DNA from: Verticiella sediminum
GTDB lineage: Bacteria > Pseudomonadota > Gammaproteobacteria > Burkholderiales > Burkholderiaceae_B
Reading direction: 5' to 3'
DNA: 64,000 bases
Assembly (NCBI RefSeq): GCF_007558815.1
Contig: NZ_VLTJ01000029.1
Coordinates: 186,001 to 250,000, forward strand
In this document: piece by piece, positions 1 through 9,905 of the stretch
How the letters are laid out: the number at the start of each line of letters is the position of its first letter
Numbering within the stretch: position 1 is the stretch's first letter
Made by a program: the position numbers and the translations under genes
Notes under the pieces: generated by a model
The model's input: the letters and a program-made list of their open reading frames with translations, nothing else
What the model was told of the DNA's origin: nothing
Database searches by the model: none

Positions 1-878
1 CGCCGGACGACGGCGTCATCTTCGAAGGCTTCGAGCATCTCGCACGACGCGGCGTGCGCTGCTCGGTGCATGCCGAAAACGCGGCCATCATGCAAAGACG
101 CAGGCGCAGCTTCATCGCGCAGGGCCGCAGCGACCCCGCGGCGCACGAGGAATCGCGGCCCGAAGTGTGCGAAATCGAGGCGGTGCGCCGCACGGCCACG
201 CTCGCATCGGCCGCCGGGAACCCCGTGCACATTGCGCACGTGAGCTCCGGCGGAGGCGCCCGGGCGATCGCCGAGGCGCAGCGGCTCGGCCTGGACCTGA
301 CTGCCGAGACTTGCCCCCAATACCTGCTGTTCGACAGCAGCGATGTCGCGCGCATGGGCGGCCTGCTGCGCGTCAACCCGCCGATTCGCGGCGCCGGTCA
401 CCGCGACGCCCTATGGGCAGCGATGCACCAGGGCGTGATCGGAATGATCGCCACCGATCACGCACCGCACACCTGGGCCGAGAAGATGAACCCCAGCATC
501 TGGGAATGCTGTCGCGGCATGATCGGGCTGGAATCGCAGATGGCGGTCATGCTCACGGAGGTCCAGCGCGGACGGCTGTCCCTGCTCGACTATGTGCGCT
601 TCGCCGCCACCAATCCCGCCAAAGCCTGGGGCTTGTACCCGAACAAAGGCACGATCGCGGTCGGCACGGATGCCGACCTCGCGCTGGTGGACCTCGACGC
701 CTCGACGCACGTCGACCAGGAGACTCACCATTCGTTGAACCGGATCTCTCCCTGGCACGGGCGGCTGATCACCGCGAAGCCCGTCCACACCTTCGTGCGC
801 GGCCGGTTGGTCTACACGCAGGGACGGGTGATCGGCGAGCCGGGATGGGGACGCGAAATCGGGCGATGCGCGCCATGA
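1..878 (+). CDS. Cyclic amidohydrolase (dihydroorotase/allantoinase/hydantoinase family), 3' part
   Basis: The reading frame is open from the left edge, so the 5' end lies outside the window. About 290 C-terminal residues are present. The family hydrolyses cyclic amides (hydantoin, dihydropyrimidine, allantoin, dihydroorotate) in the cytoplasm with a binuclear metal centre. Visible motifs are the metal-ligand HVSS stretch, the TAETCPQYL strand, and ATDHAPH, whose Asp is the usual catalytic/metal residue. The C-terminal beta-sandwich (GTIAVGTDADLALVDL) is intact. The HxH motif expected near the N-terminus would lie upstream and cannot be checked. The stop codon overlaps the start of the next gene by 4 bases (ATGA), so the two are translationally coupled. 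The substrate cannot be told; the absence of other allantoin or pyrimidine genes in view argues against a firm name. Confidence 0.8.
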   Translation, partial: PDDGVIFEGFEHLARRGVRCSVHAENAAIMQRRRRSFIAQGRSDPAAHEESRPEVCEIEAVRRTATLASAAGNPVHIAHVSSGGGARAIAEAQRLGLDLTAETCPQYLLFDSSDVARMGGLLRVNPPIRGAGHRDALWAAMHQGVIGMIATDHAPHTWAEKMNPSIWECCRGMIGLESQMAVMLTEVQRGRLSLLDYVRFAATNPAKAWGLYPNKGTIAVGTDADLALVDLDASTHVDQETHHSLNRISPWHGRLITAKPVHTFVRGRLVYTQGRVIGEPGWGREIGRCAP

Positions 879-2236
879 GCCCAGCCGACGTCCGCATCGA
901 CACCGCCTTACGCCGCTTGTGCGACTGGCTGGCCCGCACGCAACGGGCCGACATCCCGCACGACATCCAGCTCGCCGCTGCACACATCATGGCGGACGAC
1001 CTGGCTTGCGGGGTTTGTGCGGACGCGCATCGTCCGCTGGCGGCGCTGACGAGCCGATACGGCACCAGCCGCGCCCCGGGCGACGGACTGGCGCGCGTCT
1101 GGTCCGCCGAACCGGTGTGGCTGCCCTGCCGGGATGCCGCCGGACTGAACGCGATACGCGCCAATTGGAACCAGCTCGATGGCGGGCATACCGCGGTCAT
1201 GTGCCATGCCGGGCTCTACACCGTCGGCCCGGCCCTCGCAGCGGCCGAAGCATGGGGTGCCGATCTCCCGACGCTGGTGCGCGCTGTCGCCCTGTCGTAC
1301 GAAGCCACCTGCCGCTTGGCGCGGGCCTGGTGCCAGGCCGACGCGCCGTCGCATCCGCATGCCCTCTGGGGGGCATGCGGCGCGTTCCTGGCCTTGGCCA
1401 CACTCGGCGGGCTGGAGCGCGACGCGATGCTCGACGGCCTGCTGGCCGCCGCCAGCCTGAGCCCCGGCCCGTCGTTCTCATTGACCGCCAGCGGCAGCCC
1501 ATTGCCCTATCTCTGGGTGGGCGCCAGCGTACGCCAGGGCTTTCTCTGCCTCGACTGGCATGCCAGCGGCCTGACACGCCCGGCCCCCGGGATAGCCACC
1601 GTCATGACGGGCCTCACTGGCGTACAAGGCGATGTGAACGCCTTGGCCGTGCCAACGCCGGACGGCTGGAGCATGCGCCAGGCATACCACAAGCACTACG
1701 CATGCGCCCAGCAAGGAACGGCTGCCCTGGAAGCCGCCTTGCTTGCACACCGCGGCGCAACCAGCACACAGCGCGCCGCGCTGCCGGATCGCATCGTCGT
1801 CACGGTGCATCCGTTCGCGCTGACGATGGACAACCCGGAACCGGAATCCGAATTCGCCGCGCGCTTTTCCATTCCGCATCTCGTGGCAGTCGCGTGGTGC
1901 ACCGGCCGCGACGATGCCCTGGCGCTCGGCGGCGCCTTGCTGCATGAGCCTACGGTCGCCCTGATCCGCAAGCGAGTGCAACTCGTGCCCGCGCCGGCTG
2001 CCGGGCCCCAGGACCGGGCAGCCAGGGTGAGTGTGCAGTGGCGGGGCAAGCCGCCGCTCGAACACGAATGCACCGCCGCGCGCGGAACGCCGGGCCGTCC
2101 ACTGGCAGCGCACGAGCTGCGCGAGAAATGCGACAGGCTCGCTGAGCGAGCCTTTGCCCGGCTCCGGCACGCACTGTTCGCGTTCGCGCCGGCAAACGCC
2201 TCGCCGACGCCGGTTCGCGACCTGATGGATGGGTGA
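875..2236 (+). CDS. MmgE/PrpD family protein
   Basis: About 453 residues, the normal length for MmgE/PrpD proteins, which include 2-methylcitrate dehydratase, cis-aconitate decarboxylase and uncharacterised dehydratases or isomerases of small polyacids. The all-helical N-terminal domain and the smaller C-terminal lid (from about residue 290, starting near ALPDRIVVTVHPFAL) are both recognisable. The start at 875 is chosen because it gives a 4-base ATGA overlap with the preceding amidohydrolase; an in-frame ATG at 866 is the alternative. No prpB or prpC lies nearby, so a methylcitrate-cycle role is unlikely. Coupling to a cyclic amidohydrolase suggests a catabolic step on a ring-opened product, which is inference. 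The stop codon lies inside a hairpin shared with the convergent acs gene. Confidence 0.82.
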   Translation: MSPADVRIDTALRRLCDWLARTQRADIPHDIQLAAAHIMADDLACGVCADAHRPLAALTSRYGTSRAPGDGLARVWSAEPVWLPCRDAAGLNAIRANWNQLDGGHTAVMCHAGLYTVGPALAAAEAWGADLPTLVRAVALSYEATCRLARAWCQADAPSHPHALWGACGAFLALATLGGLERDAMLDGLLAAASLSPGPSFSLTASGSPLPYLWVGASVRQGFLCLDWHASGLTRPAPGIATVMTGLTGVQGDVNALAVPTPDGWSMRQAYHKHYACAQQGTAALEAALLAHRGATSTQRAALPDRIVVTVHPFALTMDNPEPESEFAARFSIPHLVAVAWCTGRDDALALGGALLHEPTVALIRKRVQLVPAPAAGPQDRAARVSVQWRGKPPLEHECTAARGTPGRPLAAHELREKCDRLAERAFARLRHALFAFAPANASPTPVRDLMDG

Positions 2237-2260
2237 GCAAGCGGGCCCGCGCCCGCTTGC

Positions 2261-2264
<4 letters not shown>
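2233..2264. terminator. Bidirectional hairpin between MmgE/PrpD gene and acs
   Basis: A perfect 14-bp stem (arms 2233-2246 and 2251-2264) with a 4-base loop. It contains the stop codons of both convergent genes. No T-run follows on either side, so it is either a weak intrinsic terminator or an mRNA 3'-end stabiliser. Confidence 0.6.
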
Positions 2265-4243
<1,979 letters not shown>

Positions 4244-4579
4244 CATGCACCTTCCATCAAGTTGTGTTTCGCAAACGGCGCACGCCGCCGCGCCCTCCTG
4301 GCGTCGATGATAGCGCCGCCTCACGCCGGTCGCATTTGGACGAAAGTCGCGGGCCATGGCGCGCACCGGTTTGGTGCCGATGTAACGCGAACGGTTACGT
4401 CCGGGGTTTAGGCGCTTTGTAAGGTGTGAAACGCAAGTCGTTGATTCATTGACTTTTAAAACTTACGTCGGGTATCTTCTAGCCTGCCTCGGGATTGTTT
4501 CGGGGAATTTCCTGACCTTTTCAGTGTTTGCCGGGCGGTCCGCAAGCCGCACCACTACGCGTACTCCGACTGAGAAACC
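4244..4579. other. Intergenic region, divergent promoters of acs and NlpC/P60 gene
   Basis: 336 bases without a credible gene. Overlapping short reading frames continue into antisense frames of the neighbours and look spurious. The right half is relatively AT-rich and carries the promoter candidate at 4449-4478. No clear acs promoter or operator was found by eye. Confidence 0.6.
4449..4478 (+). promoter_or_regulatory. Putative sigma-70 promoter of NlpC/P60 lipoprotein gene
   Basis: TTGACT (4449-4454) is followed after 18 bases by TATCTT (4473-4478), about 100 bases before the gene start. The match is good for a GC-rich genome and lies in an AT-rich patch. Confidence 0.5.
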
Positions 4580-5323
4580 ATGCGCACGAGCCAGTTCGCC
4601 CAAGAAAAAACGCAACGATTTTCAGTCCGGATGTGGGCGGCCCTCGCAGGCATCGTCCTGCTGGCCTCCGGGTGCGCCAGCACCCAGCCCCCCTCCGCTT
4701 CCGCCCAGGTCGACACCGCCTTCGTCCCCGCCCAGCAGTCCGCGCACCGCGCCAGCAATCTGGACGAGCTGGATCGCCTTCTTGCCCGCCTCGAGCAACC
4801 GGACGTCCGGCTGGCCTCCCGCAAGCCCTCCCCGGGCCTGTTCGAACAGCCGGTTTCGGCACGTGACGATTTCGTGAGCCAGGCCATGGCCTACCTGGGC
4901 ACGCGCTATCTCTATGGCGGAGATTCCCCCGACGTGGGCTTCGACTGCAGCGGGCTCATCTGGTTCACTGCGCGCGAATCCCTCGGCGTGCAACTGCCGC
5001 GCAACGCCGCGGGCATGGCCAAGGAAGGCCAGCAAGTCAAGCGCGCCGAACTCAAGCGCGGCGACCTCGTGTTTTTCAATACGCAGGGCCGGCGCTATTC
5101 GCATGTCGGCATCTACGTCGGCAACGGCCGCTTCCTGCACGCGCCCAGCACTGGCGGCCACGTGCGCGTCGATGAACTGGGTGCGCGCTACTGGAATGCG
5201 CGCTACAACGGCGCCCGGCGCCTGGCCGGGCTCAATGGGCCGGTCCTGGCCGACGCCATCGCGCCCAAGCAAGCCACCAAGGTGGCCGCCAACCAGGCCA
5301 ACCGCCGCACCGCGCGACGCTGA
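4580..5323 (+). CDS. NlpC/P60 family lipoprotein, probable murein DL-endopeptidase
   Basis: 247 residues. The N-terminus is a lipoprotein signal with lipobox LASGC, lipid-modified Cys32, so it is predicted to be anchored in the envelope. After a low-complexity linker (33-95) comes an NlpC/P60 domain with catalytic Cys123 (FDCSGL), His175 (SHVGIYV) and a third polar residue His187 (FLHAPS), the standard Cys-His-His set. Proteins of this type (Spr/MepS, MepH) cut D-Glu-mDAP or related peptide bonds during cell-wall growth. It is monocistronic, with its own promoter candidate and a 3' hairpin. The basic, Ala-rich C-terminal tail after about residue 220 is unlike the catalytic domain and probably disordered. 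Confidence 0.88.
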   Translation: MRTSQFAQEKTQRFSVRMWAALAGIVLLASGCASTQPPSASAQVDTAFVPAQQSAHRASNLDELDRLLARLEQPDVRLASRKPSPGLFEQPVSARDDFVSQAMAYLGTRYLYGGDSPDVGFDCSGLIWFTARESLGVQLPRNAAGMAKEGQQVKRAELKRGDLVFFNTQGRRYSHVGIYVGNGRFLHAPSTGGHVRVDELGARYWNARYNGARRLAGLNGPVLADAIAPKQATKVAANQANRRTARR

Positions 5324-5369
5324 ACACGCGCGCGGCTTTCCGCTCAAGCCTGACAGATTCAGACAGCAC

Positions 5370-5406
5370 AAGGGCCGGCCTCCCCTACCCAGGGGAGCCG
5401 GCCCTT
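5370..5406. terminator. Hairpin between NlpC/P60 gene and convergent DUF2325 gene
   Basis: 16-bp stem (left arm 5370-5386 with one bulged C, right arm 5391-5406) with a 4-base loop, between two convergent genes. No T-run on either strand; probably a bidirectional terminator. Confidence 0.6.
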
Positions 5407-5441
5407 GCCATTGGCCCCTCGTCACTGGCCTTGCCGGTGAT

Positions 5442-5819
5442 TCAGCCTCGTCGACGCAGCATCTTCACGACCTGTTCCTGCTGCGGCTCCTGCCGGCAGG
5501 CACTGCCATCGCCTCCGCACAGGCCGCAGCTCTCCAGCGCCTGCTGCATGCTGCAGACCGAACGTCGACAAGCCACCACGCGGATGCCGGCGCGCTGGGC
5601 CGCCTGGCGGAAGGTCTTCATCACGTTGTGCCCGAGGAAGTCCGTGAGCAATATGACCAGTTCCGTTCCGCTGGGCAGTTGCAGCGTCTTCTTCTGGTGC
5701 GAGGGGTCGCGCCCGCTGATGTGATGCGTGATGGCGATGTTGAGTCGCTTCAGCAGGTCGGGAATGTTGCCCAGGCGATCGGCACCTACGATCACCGCAC
5801 TGATGGTCGCCGCAGACAT
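5442..5819 (-). CDS. DUF2325 domain-containing protein
   Basis: 125 residues, nearly all of it a DUF2325 domain: an N-terminal Rossmann-like strand-loop (ISAVIVGADRLGNIPDLL), a central GRDPSHQ segment, and a TDFLGHNVMKTF block. The C-terminal tail is cysteine-rich, with five Cys in the last 45 residues (CRRSVC, CGLC, AC), which could bind metal or sense redox state. The biochemical function of DUF2325 is not established to my knowledge. The start at 5819 is chosen over an upstream in-frame ATG at 5867 because GGAG precedes it by 5 bases and the longer version would translate through a Fur box. The Fur box at 5850-5868 makes it a probable iron-repressed gene. It is monocistronic, between unrelated neighbours. 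Confidence 0.8.
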   Translation of the reverse strand: MSAATISAVIVGADRLGNIPDLLKRLNIAITHHISGRDPSHQKKTLQLPSGTELVILLTDFLGHNVMKTFRQAAQRAGIRVVACRRSVCSMQQALESCGLCGGDGSACRQEPQQEQVVKMLRRRG

Positions 5820-6153
5820 GGTGGCTCCGTGGAATGGTTGACTGCGGATGATGATAATTATTCTCATCTTCCTGAGTCAACATGAATGCGAATTATTCCC
5901 ATTTAAATTTACAATGAGCTTGTCCAGGCTGATTGACAGTGATGTTCAGACACACGCAGGGAGAGGCGTGGACCGACCGGCGCCATGGTGCTTCCGAGCA
6001 TGTTCGTCCCCGCCTACGCACTGGGCCTGCGGCGCTTCCAGCCGCCGCAGGTGCGGTGGACGCGAAGACGTCAGGAACGATGGATGGCCATTGCCGGCCT
6101 ATGCGGGATAAACCCCTGGTGCAATGGCCCCGCCCCTGACGGGCGCAGCGTGC
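5820..6153. other. Intergenic region upstream of DUF2325 gene
   Basis: 334 bases without a credible gene. It holds the Fur box at 5850-5868, an AT-rich stretch to about 5925, and then GC-rich sequence of no recognised content down to the end of the ABC permease gene. Confidence 0.6.
5850..5868 (-). promoter_or_regulatory. Fur box upstream of DUF2325 gene
   Basis: On the minus strand the 19-mer GATGAGAATAATTATCATC matches the classical Fur consensus at 14 of 19 positions by eye. It ends 31 bases before the start codon, where a promoter would be. A weaker, partly similar AT-rich element follows at about 5885-5902. Confidence 0.8.
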
Positions 6154-7185
6154 TCAACGACGCGAGGAAGCCTGTGTACGCATGCGCGGATCGATGAATA
6201 TGTACAGGATGTCCACCGCAAGAAACACCAGTACGTAGAGCATGGATGCGTAGATCACGAAGCCTTGCAGCGCCGCGAAATCCGATTGCTGTATGGCTTG
6301 AAGTGCATACTGGCCCACGCCCGGCCAACCGAAGATGGCTTCCAGCAGAACCGCGCCGCCGAAAATGAAGCCCGCGATCCCGCCCACCAGGGTGACGACG
6401 GGCAGCAGCGCGTTGCGCAGGCAATACCGGAACCACACCACGCGCCGCGGATGCCCCATGGCGAATGCCGTACGTACGTAATCGCTTTGCAAGGCCTCCA
6501 CCATGGCTGAACGTGTCACGCGCGCGACGGGCGCCAGCGTCGTGATCGCCAAGGTGAGCGCAGGCAGGATCAAGGCGGTCAAGGCTTGCCAGAACTTGCG
6601 CGGGTCTCCCGCCAGCAAGGTGTCGACAAGCATGAAACCCGTCACGGTGGGTGGCGGCGAGACGCCCAGGGGCAGGCGCCCGACGGGGCCGGGCAGCCAT
6701 TGCAGGTTGACGAAGAAAACCAGCAGCAAGACCAGCCCGATCCAGAATTGAGGCAAGGCCATCCCGGTCAGCGTGACCCAGCGCAGCAGGAAGTCGGGCC
6801 AGCGTTCGCGGTTCACCGCGGCGATGACGCCGGCGGGAATGCCAACCAGCAGCGCCAGCCCCAGCCCCAGGATGCCCAGCTCCAGCGTCGCGGGCAGGCG
6901 GTTGCTCAGGTCGGTCATGACGTCGTTGCCGGTGGAGAACGATCTGCCCAGATCGAATTGCAGCAAATCCCCGAGGTAGCGCAGAAACTGGACAGCCAAC
7001 GAATCGCCCAGGCCAAGCTCCTGACGAATCTGCGCGATCAGCTCGGTGGTGGCTTCGGGCGGTGCATAGAGTTCGGTGGGGTCGCCGGTGAACACCCGGG
7101 CGGTAAAGAATGTGATGGTAACGACGCCCAGCGCGACCGGAATGATCCACAGTATGCGGCGCAGCAAGATGGCAGCCAAGGACAT
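6154..7185 (-). CDS. ABC transporter permease, DppB/OppB family
   Basis: 343 residues with an N-terminal transmembrane helix, a long periplasmic loop, and five further membrane segments, the standard DppB layout. The EAA-type cytoplasmic loop that docks on the ATPase is visible (VEALQSDYVRTAFAMG), as is the family's C-terminal IFGWPGVGQYALQAI segment. It is one half of the inner-membrane channel of a peptide/nickel-type importer; the partner permease is encoded divergently at 11872. It is last in the minus-strand arm, one base after the second monooxygenase gene. This split of the two permeases over divergent arms is unusual, since dppB and dppC normally adjoin. Confidence 0.92.
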   Translation of the reverse strand: MSLAAILLRRILWIIPVALGVVTITFFTARVFTGDPTELYAPPEATTELIAQIRQELGLGDSLAVQFLRYLGDLLQFDLGRSFSTGNDVMTDLSNRLPATLELGILGLGLALLVGIPAGVIAAVNRERWPDFLLRWVTLTGMALPQFWIGLVLLLVFFVNLQWLPGPVGRLPLGVSPPPTVTGFMLVDTLLAGDPRKFWQALTALILPALTLAITTLAPVARVTRSAMVEALQSDYVRTAFAMGHPRRVVWFRYCLRNALLPVVTLVGGIAGFIFGGAVLLEAIFGWPGVGQYALQAIQQSDFAALQGFVIYASMLYVLVFLAVDILYIFIDPRMRTQASSRR

Positions 7186-7186
7186 G

Positions 7187-8482
7187 CTAGAACTCCATCA
7201 AGTGGTCCCGAAAGTGGCGGTGCGTATAGCGCTCGCGCGTCAAGCCCCGGCGCTGCAGGACAGCCGCCAACCCGTCGGTGACCTCGGCGATATAGCGGCG
7301 GGTCATGGGCCCGGCGATGACGAACCCGTCGCCGCCGACTTCCTCCATCAGCTCCGCCAATTGCGATGCGACCGACTCCGGCGTGCCCGCAATATTCTCC
7401 AGGCCGAACGTGAAGTTGCCGGCGATCTCGCGCAATGTCCTGCCATACGACAGGAAGCGCTTCAGCGTGCCTTGCTGGCCGTTGGTCGTCAGCTCGGCAA
7501 GCGGGGCATCCAGGTCGAAGGTGGAGAAGTCGATATCGAACAGGCTGCCCATAGCGGCCAGCATCTTGGCGGGGTCCTGGCCGGCGCGGTGGCGTGCCAG
7601 ATGCTCCCGCGCCTGCTGGTCCGTGTCGCCGAACAAGGGCATGACCTGAAACATGACCTTGATGTGGTCGGGGTCGCGGCCGTTCCGGGCGGCGCGCTGC
7701 CGCAGGTCCTGCCGGTAGGCCTTCATCTCTTGGACGGTGCTTACCGCCGCGATGACCACATCCATGTGCCGGGCGGCAAACGCGCGTCCTTGCGGCGAAC
7801 CGCCGGCCTGGGCCAGGACCGGCGTGCCTTGCGGCGGGCGTGCGGTATTCAGCGGCCCTCTCGACTTGAAGAACCGGCCTTCGAAATCGATGGTGCGCAC
7901 TTTGCCCGGCTCGGCGAAAACGGCACGCTCTTCGTCGGCAACGATGGCATCCGCATCCCAGGACGTCCATAGCTTCTTGACGACCTCGACGAACTCGTCG
8001 GCCATCTCGTAGCGGGTATCGTGATCGATGTGTTCGTCCAGGCCGAAGTTCTGCGCGGCCCGGGCCGCCGTGGAGGTGACGAAGTTGCAGCCGACCCGGC
8101 CTTCCGACATGAGGTCCAGCGTGGCCATCAGGCGTGCCAGCAGATACGGGGGATAGAACGAGGTCGATATCGTGGGGATGATGCCGATGTGGCGGGTGGC
8201 TTGCGCGACCAGCGGCACCAGGGGCATGGGATCGTTCTTGGGTGCGCGCAGGGCACGCTTCAGATAGAAATCCATGGACGAACCGTAGTTGTCCGGCACG
8301 AACACCGAGTCTTCGAAGAAAACGAAGTCCATGCAGGCGCGTTCGGCAGCCCGGGCAAGGTCTATCTGCAGGCTGGGACTGGCCCAGTCCAGGGCGGTGC
8401 GCCCGCCCCATGGGTCTTTCCAGCCATGTACGCCGAAGCTGTTGCCCAGGAACCAAGCCAGGTGAAACGGTTTGCTTGCCAT
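7187..8482 (-). CDS. LLM-class flavin-dependent monooxygenase (NtaA/SnaA/DszA type), copy 2
   Basis: 431 residues, the usual length of NtaA/SnaA/DszA monooxygenases, which use FMNH2 supplied by a separate reductase and O2 to attack nitrilotriacetate, EDTA, sulfones or heterocycles. The TIM-barrel signatures are present: EDSVFVPDNYGSS, TISTSFYPPYLLARL, MSEGRVGCNFVTS and WTSWDADA. It is a close paralogue of the adjacent gene at 8541, with an 83-base block of identical DNA (8031-8113 equals 9385-9467). The flavin reductase at 17824 is the likely FMNH2 source. Position within an ABC-importer operon implies it acts on the imported compound. The substrate is unknown. Confidence 0.9.
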   Translation of the reverse strand: MASKPFHLAWFLGNSFGVHGWKDPWGGRTALDWASPSLQIDLARAAERACMDFVFFEDSVFVPDNYGSSMDFYLKRALRAPKNDPMPLVPLVAQATRHIGIIPTISTSFYPPYLLARLMATLDLMSEGRVGCNFVTSTAARAAQNFGLDEHIDHDTRYEMADEFVEVVKKLWTSWDADAIVADEERAVFAEPGKVRTIDFEGRFFKSRGPLNTARPPQGTPVLAQAGGSPQGRAFAARHMDVVIAAVSTVQEMKAYRQDLRQRAARNGRDPDHIKVMFQVMPLFGDTDQQAREHLARHRAGQDPAKMLAAMGSLFDIDFSTFDLDAPLAELTTNGQQGTLKRFLSYGRTLREIAGNFTFGLENIAGTPESVASQLAELMEEVGGDGFVIAGPMTRRYIAEVTDGLAAVLQRRGLTRERYTHRHFRDHLMEF

Positions 8483-8540
8483 CTTGGAATGCCTCTCGTG
8501 TGCCGCGCGCGACGCAGATGACCGGGGACAGGCTGGCTTC

Positions 8541-9836
8541 CTAGAATTCCAGCAGGTTGTCCCGGAAATGCTTGTGGGTGTAGTGCTTGCGTACCAATCC
8601 GCGGCGCTGCAGCGCGGGGGTCAGGCCGTCGGCCATTTCGGCGATGAAGCGTCGGTTGACCTCGCCGGTGATCATGAAGCCGTCGCCGCCCACTTCCTCC
8701 ATGACTTCCGCCATCATCCCGGCGACTTGATCGGGCGTACCCACCAGGTCTTCATAGCTGTAGCGGTAGTTCTGCGTGACCTCGCGCAAGGTGCGGCCTA
8801 CGGATAGAAAGCGCTTGAACGTGCCTTGCTGGCCGTTGGTGGTCAGCTCTTGCAGCGGCGCATCCAGGTCGAACCTGGAGAAGTCGATGTCGACCAGGCT
8901 GCCCATTTGCGCCAGGACATTGACGGGGTCCTTGCGCGCCTGGGCGGCGCGGTAGCGCATCTGCGCTTCCTCCTGGGTCTCTGCGACGGTAGGCGTGCAG
9001 ATGAACATGATCTTGCAGGAGGCCGGGTCGCGGCCGGCTTGCTCCAGGCGCGAGAGGAAACTGGCACGAAACGCCTTCATTTCCGCGATCGTGCCCATGG
9101 CGGCGAGCACGGTGTCCATGTGCTTGCTCGCGAAGTCCTGGCCTTGGGACGAATTGCCGGCTTGCACCAGCACAGGGTGGCCTTGCGGCGGCTGCACGGT
9201 GTTCAGCGGCCCGCGGGAGCGGAAGAAACGGCCTTGGTGGTTGACCACATGCACTTTGCCGGGATCTGCGAAAACGCCGTTCTGCTCGTCGGCGACGACG
9301 GCGTCCGCGTCCCAGGACGTCCATAGCTTCTTGACGACCTCGACGAATTCGTCGGCCATCTCGTAGCGGGTGTCGTGCTCGATATGTTCGTCCAGGCCGA
9401 AGTTCTGCGCGGCCCGGGCCGCCGTGGAGGTGACGAAGTTGCAGCCGACCCGGCCTTCCGACATGAGATCCAGCGTGGCCATGAGACGTGCCAGCAGGTA
9501 GGGGGGATAGAACGAGGTCGAAATGGTGGGAACGATGCCCAGGTGCCGGGTGGCCTGCGCCAGCAGGGGAACCAGCGGCAGCGGGTCGTTCTTGGGCGCG
9601 CGCATGGCTCGCTTCAGGTACAGGTCCATCGACGAGCCGTAGTTGTCCGGCACGAAGACGGAGTCTTCCATCAGCAGGAAATCGAAGCAGGCGCGGTCCA
9701 GCGCCCGCGCCAGATCGAGCTGCAGGCTGGGGTCGGCCCAATTGACGGCTGAGCTGCCGCTCCATTGGCCCATCCAGCCATGAACGCCATAGCTGTTCCC
9801 CAGGAACCAACCCATGTGAAAGGGGCTAGCCGCCAT
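8541..9836 (-). CDS. LLM-class flavin-dependent monooxygenase (NtaA/SnaA/DszA type), copy 1
   Basis: 431 residues, same length and fold as the downstream copy, and collinear with it without gaps by eye. Differences concentrate at residues 1-60, 185-210 and 260-310, regions that shape substrate pockets in this family, while residues about 105-180 are nearly identical. It lies between the solute-binding-protein gene and copy 2 with short gaps (69 and 58 bases), so co-transcription is likely. The two enzymes may take related substrates or successive positions on one substrate. No linked NADH-flavin reductase is in this arm; the one at 17824 on the other arm probably serves both. Confidence 0.9.
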   Translation of the reverse strand: MAASPFHMGWFLGNSYGVHGWMGQWSGSSAVNWADPSLQLDLARALDRACFDFLLMEDSVFVPDNYGSSMDLYLKRAMRAPKNDPLPLVPLLAQATRHLGIVPTISTSFYPPYLLARLMATLDLMSEGRVGCNFVTSTAARAAQNFGLDEHIEHDTRYEMADEFVEVVKKLWTSWDADAVVADEQNGVFADPGKVHVVNHQGRFFRSRGPLNTVQPPQGHPVLVQAGNSSQGQDFASKHMDTVLAAMGTIAEMKAFRASFLSRLEQAGRDPASCKIMFICTPTVAETQEEAQMRYRAAQARKDPVNVLAQMGSLVDIDFSRFDLDAPLQELTTNGQQGTFKRFLSVGRTLREVTQNYRYSYEDLVGTPDQVAGMMAEVMEEVGGDGFMITGEVNRRFIAEMADGLTPALQRRGLVRKHYTHKHFRDNLLEF

Positions 9837-9905
9837 TTTTCGATTCTCCTGTGCGTCGGTGCGAGACAGGCGTCGGCGCGCGGATGCGCCGACGCGTGCC
9901 GGTGA

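Noticed and set aside
5884-5902. Second Fur box behind the one at 5850-5868
   Set aside because: Only about 9 of 19 consensus positions match, so it is noted as a weak neighbour and not called as a site.
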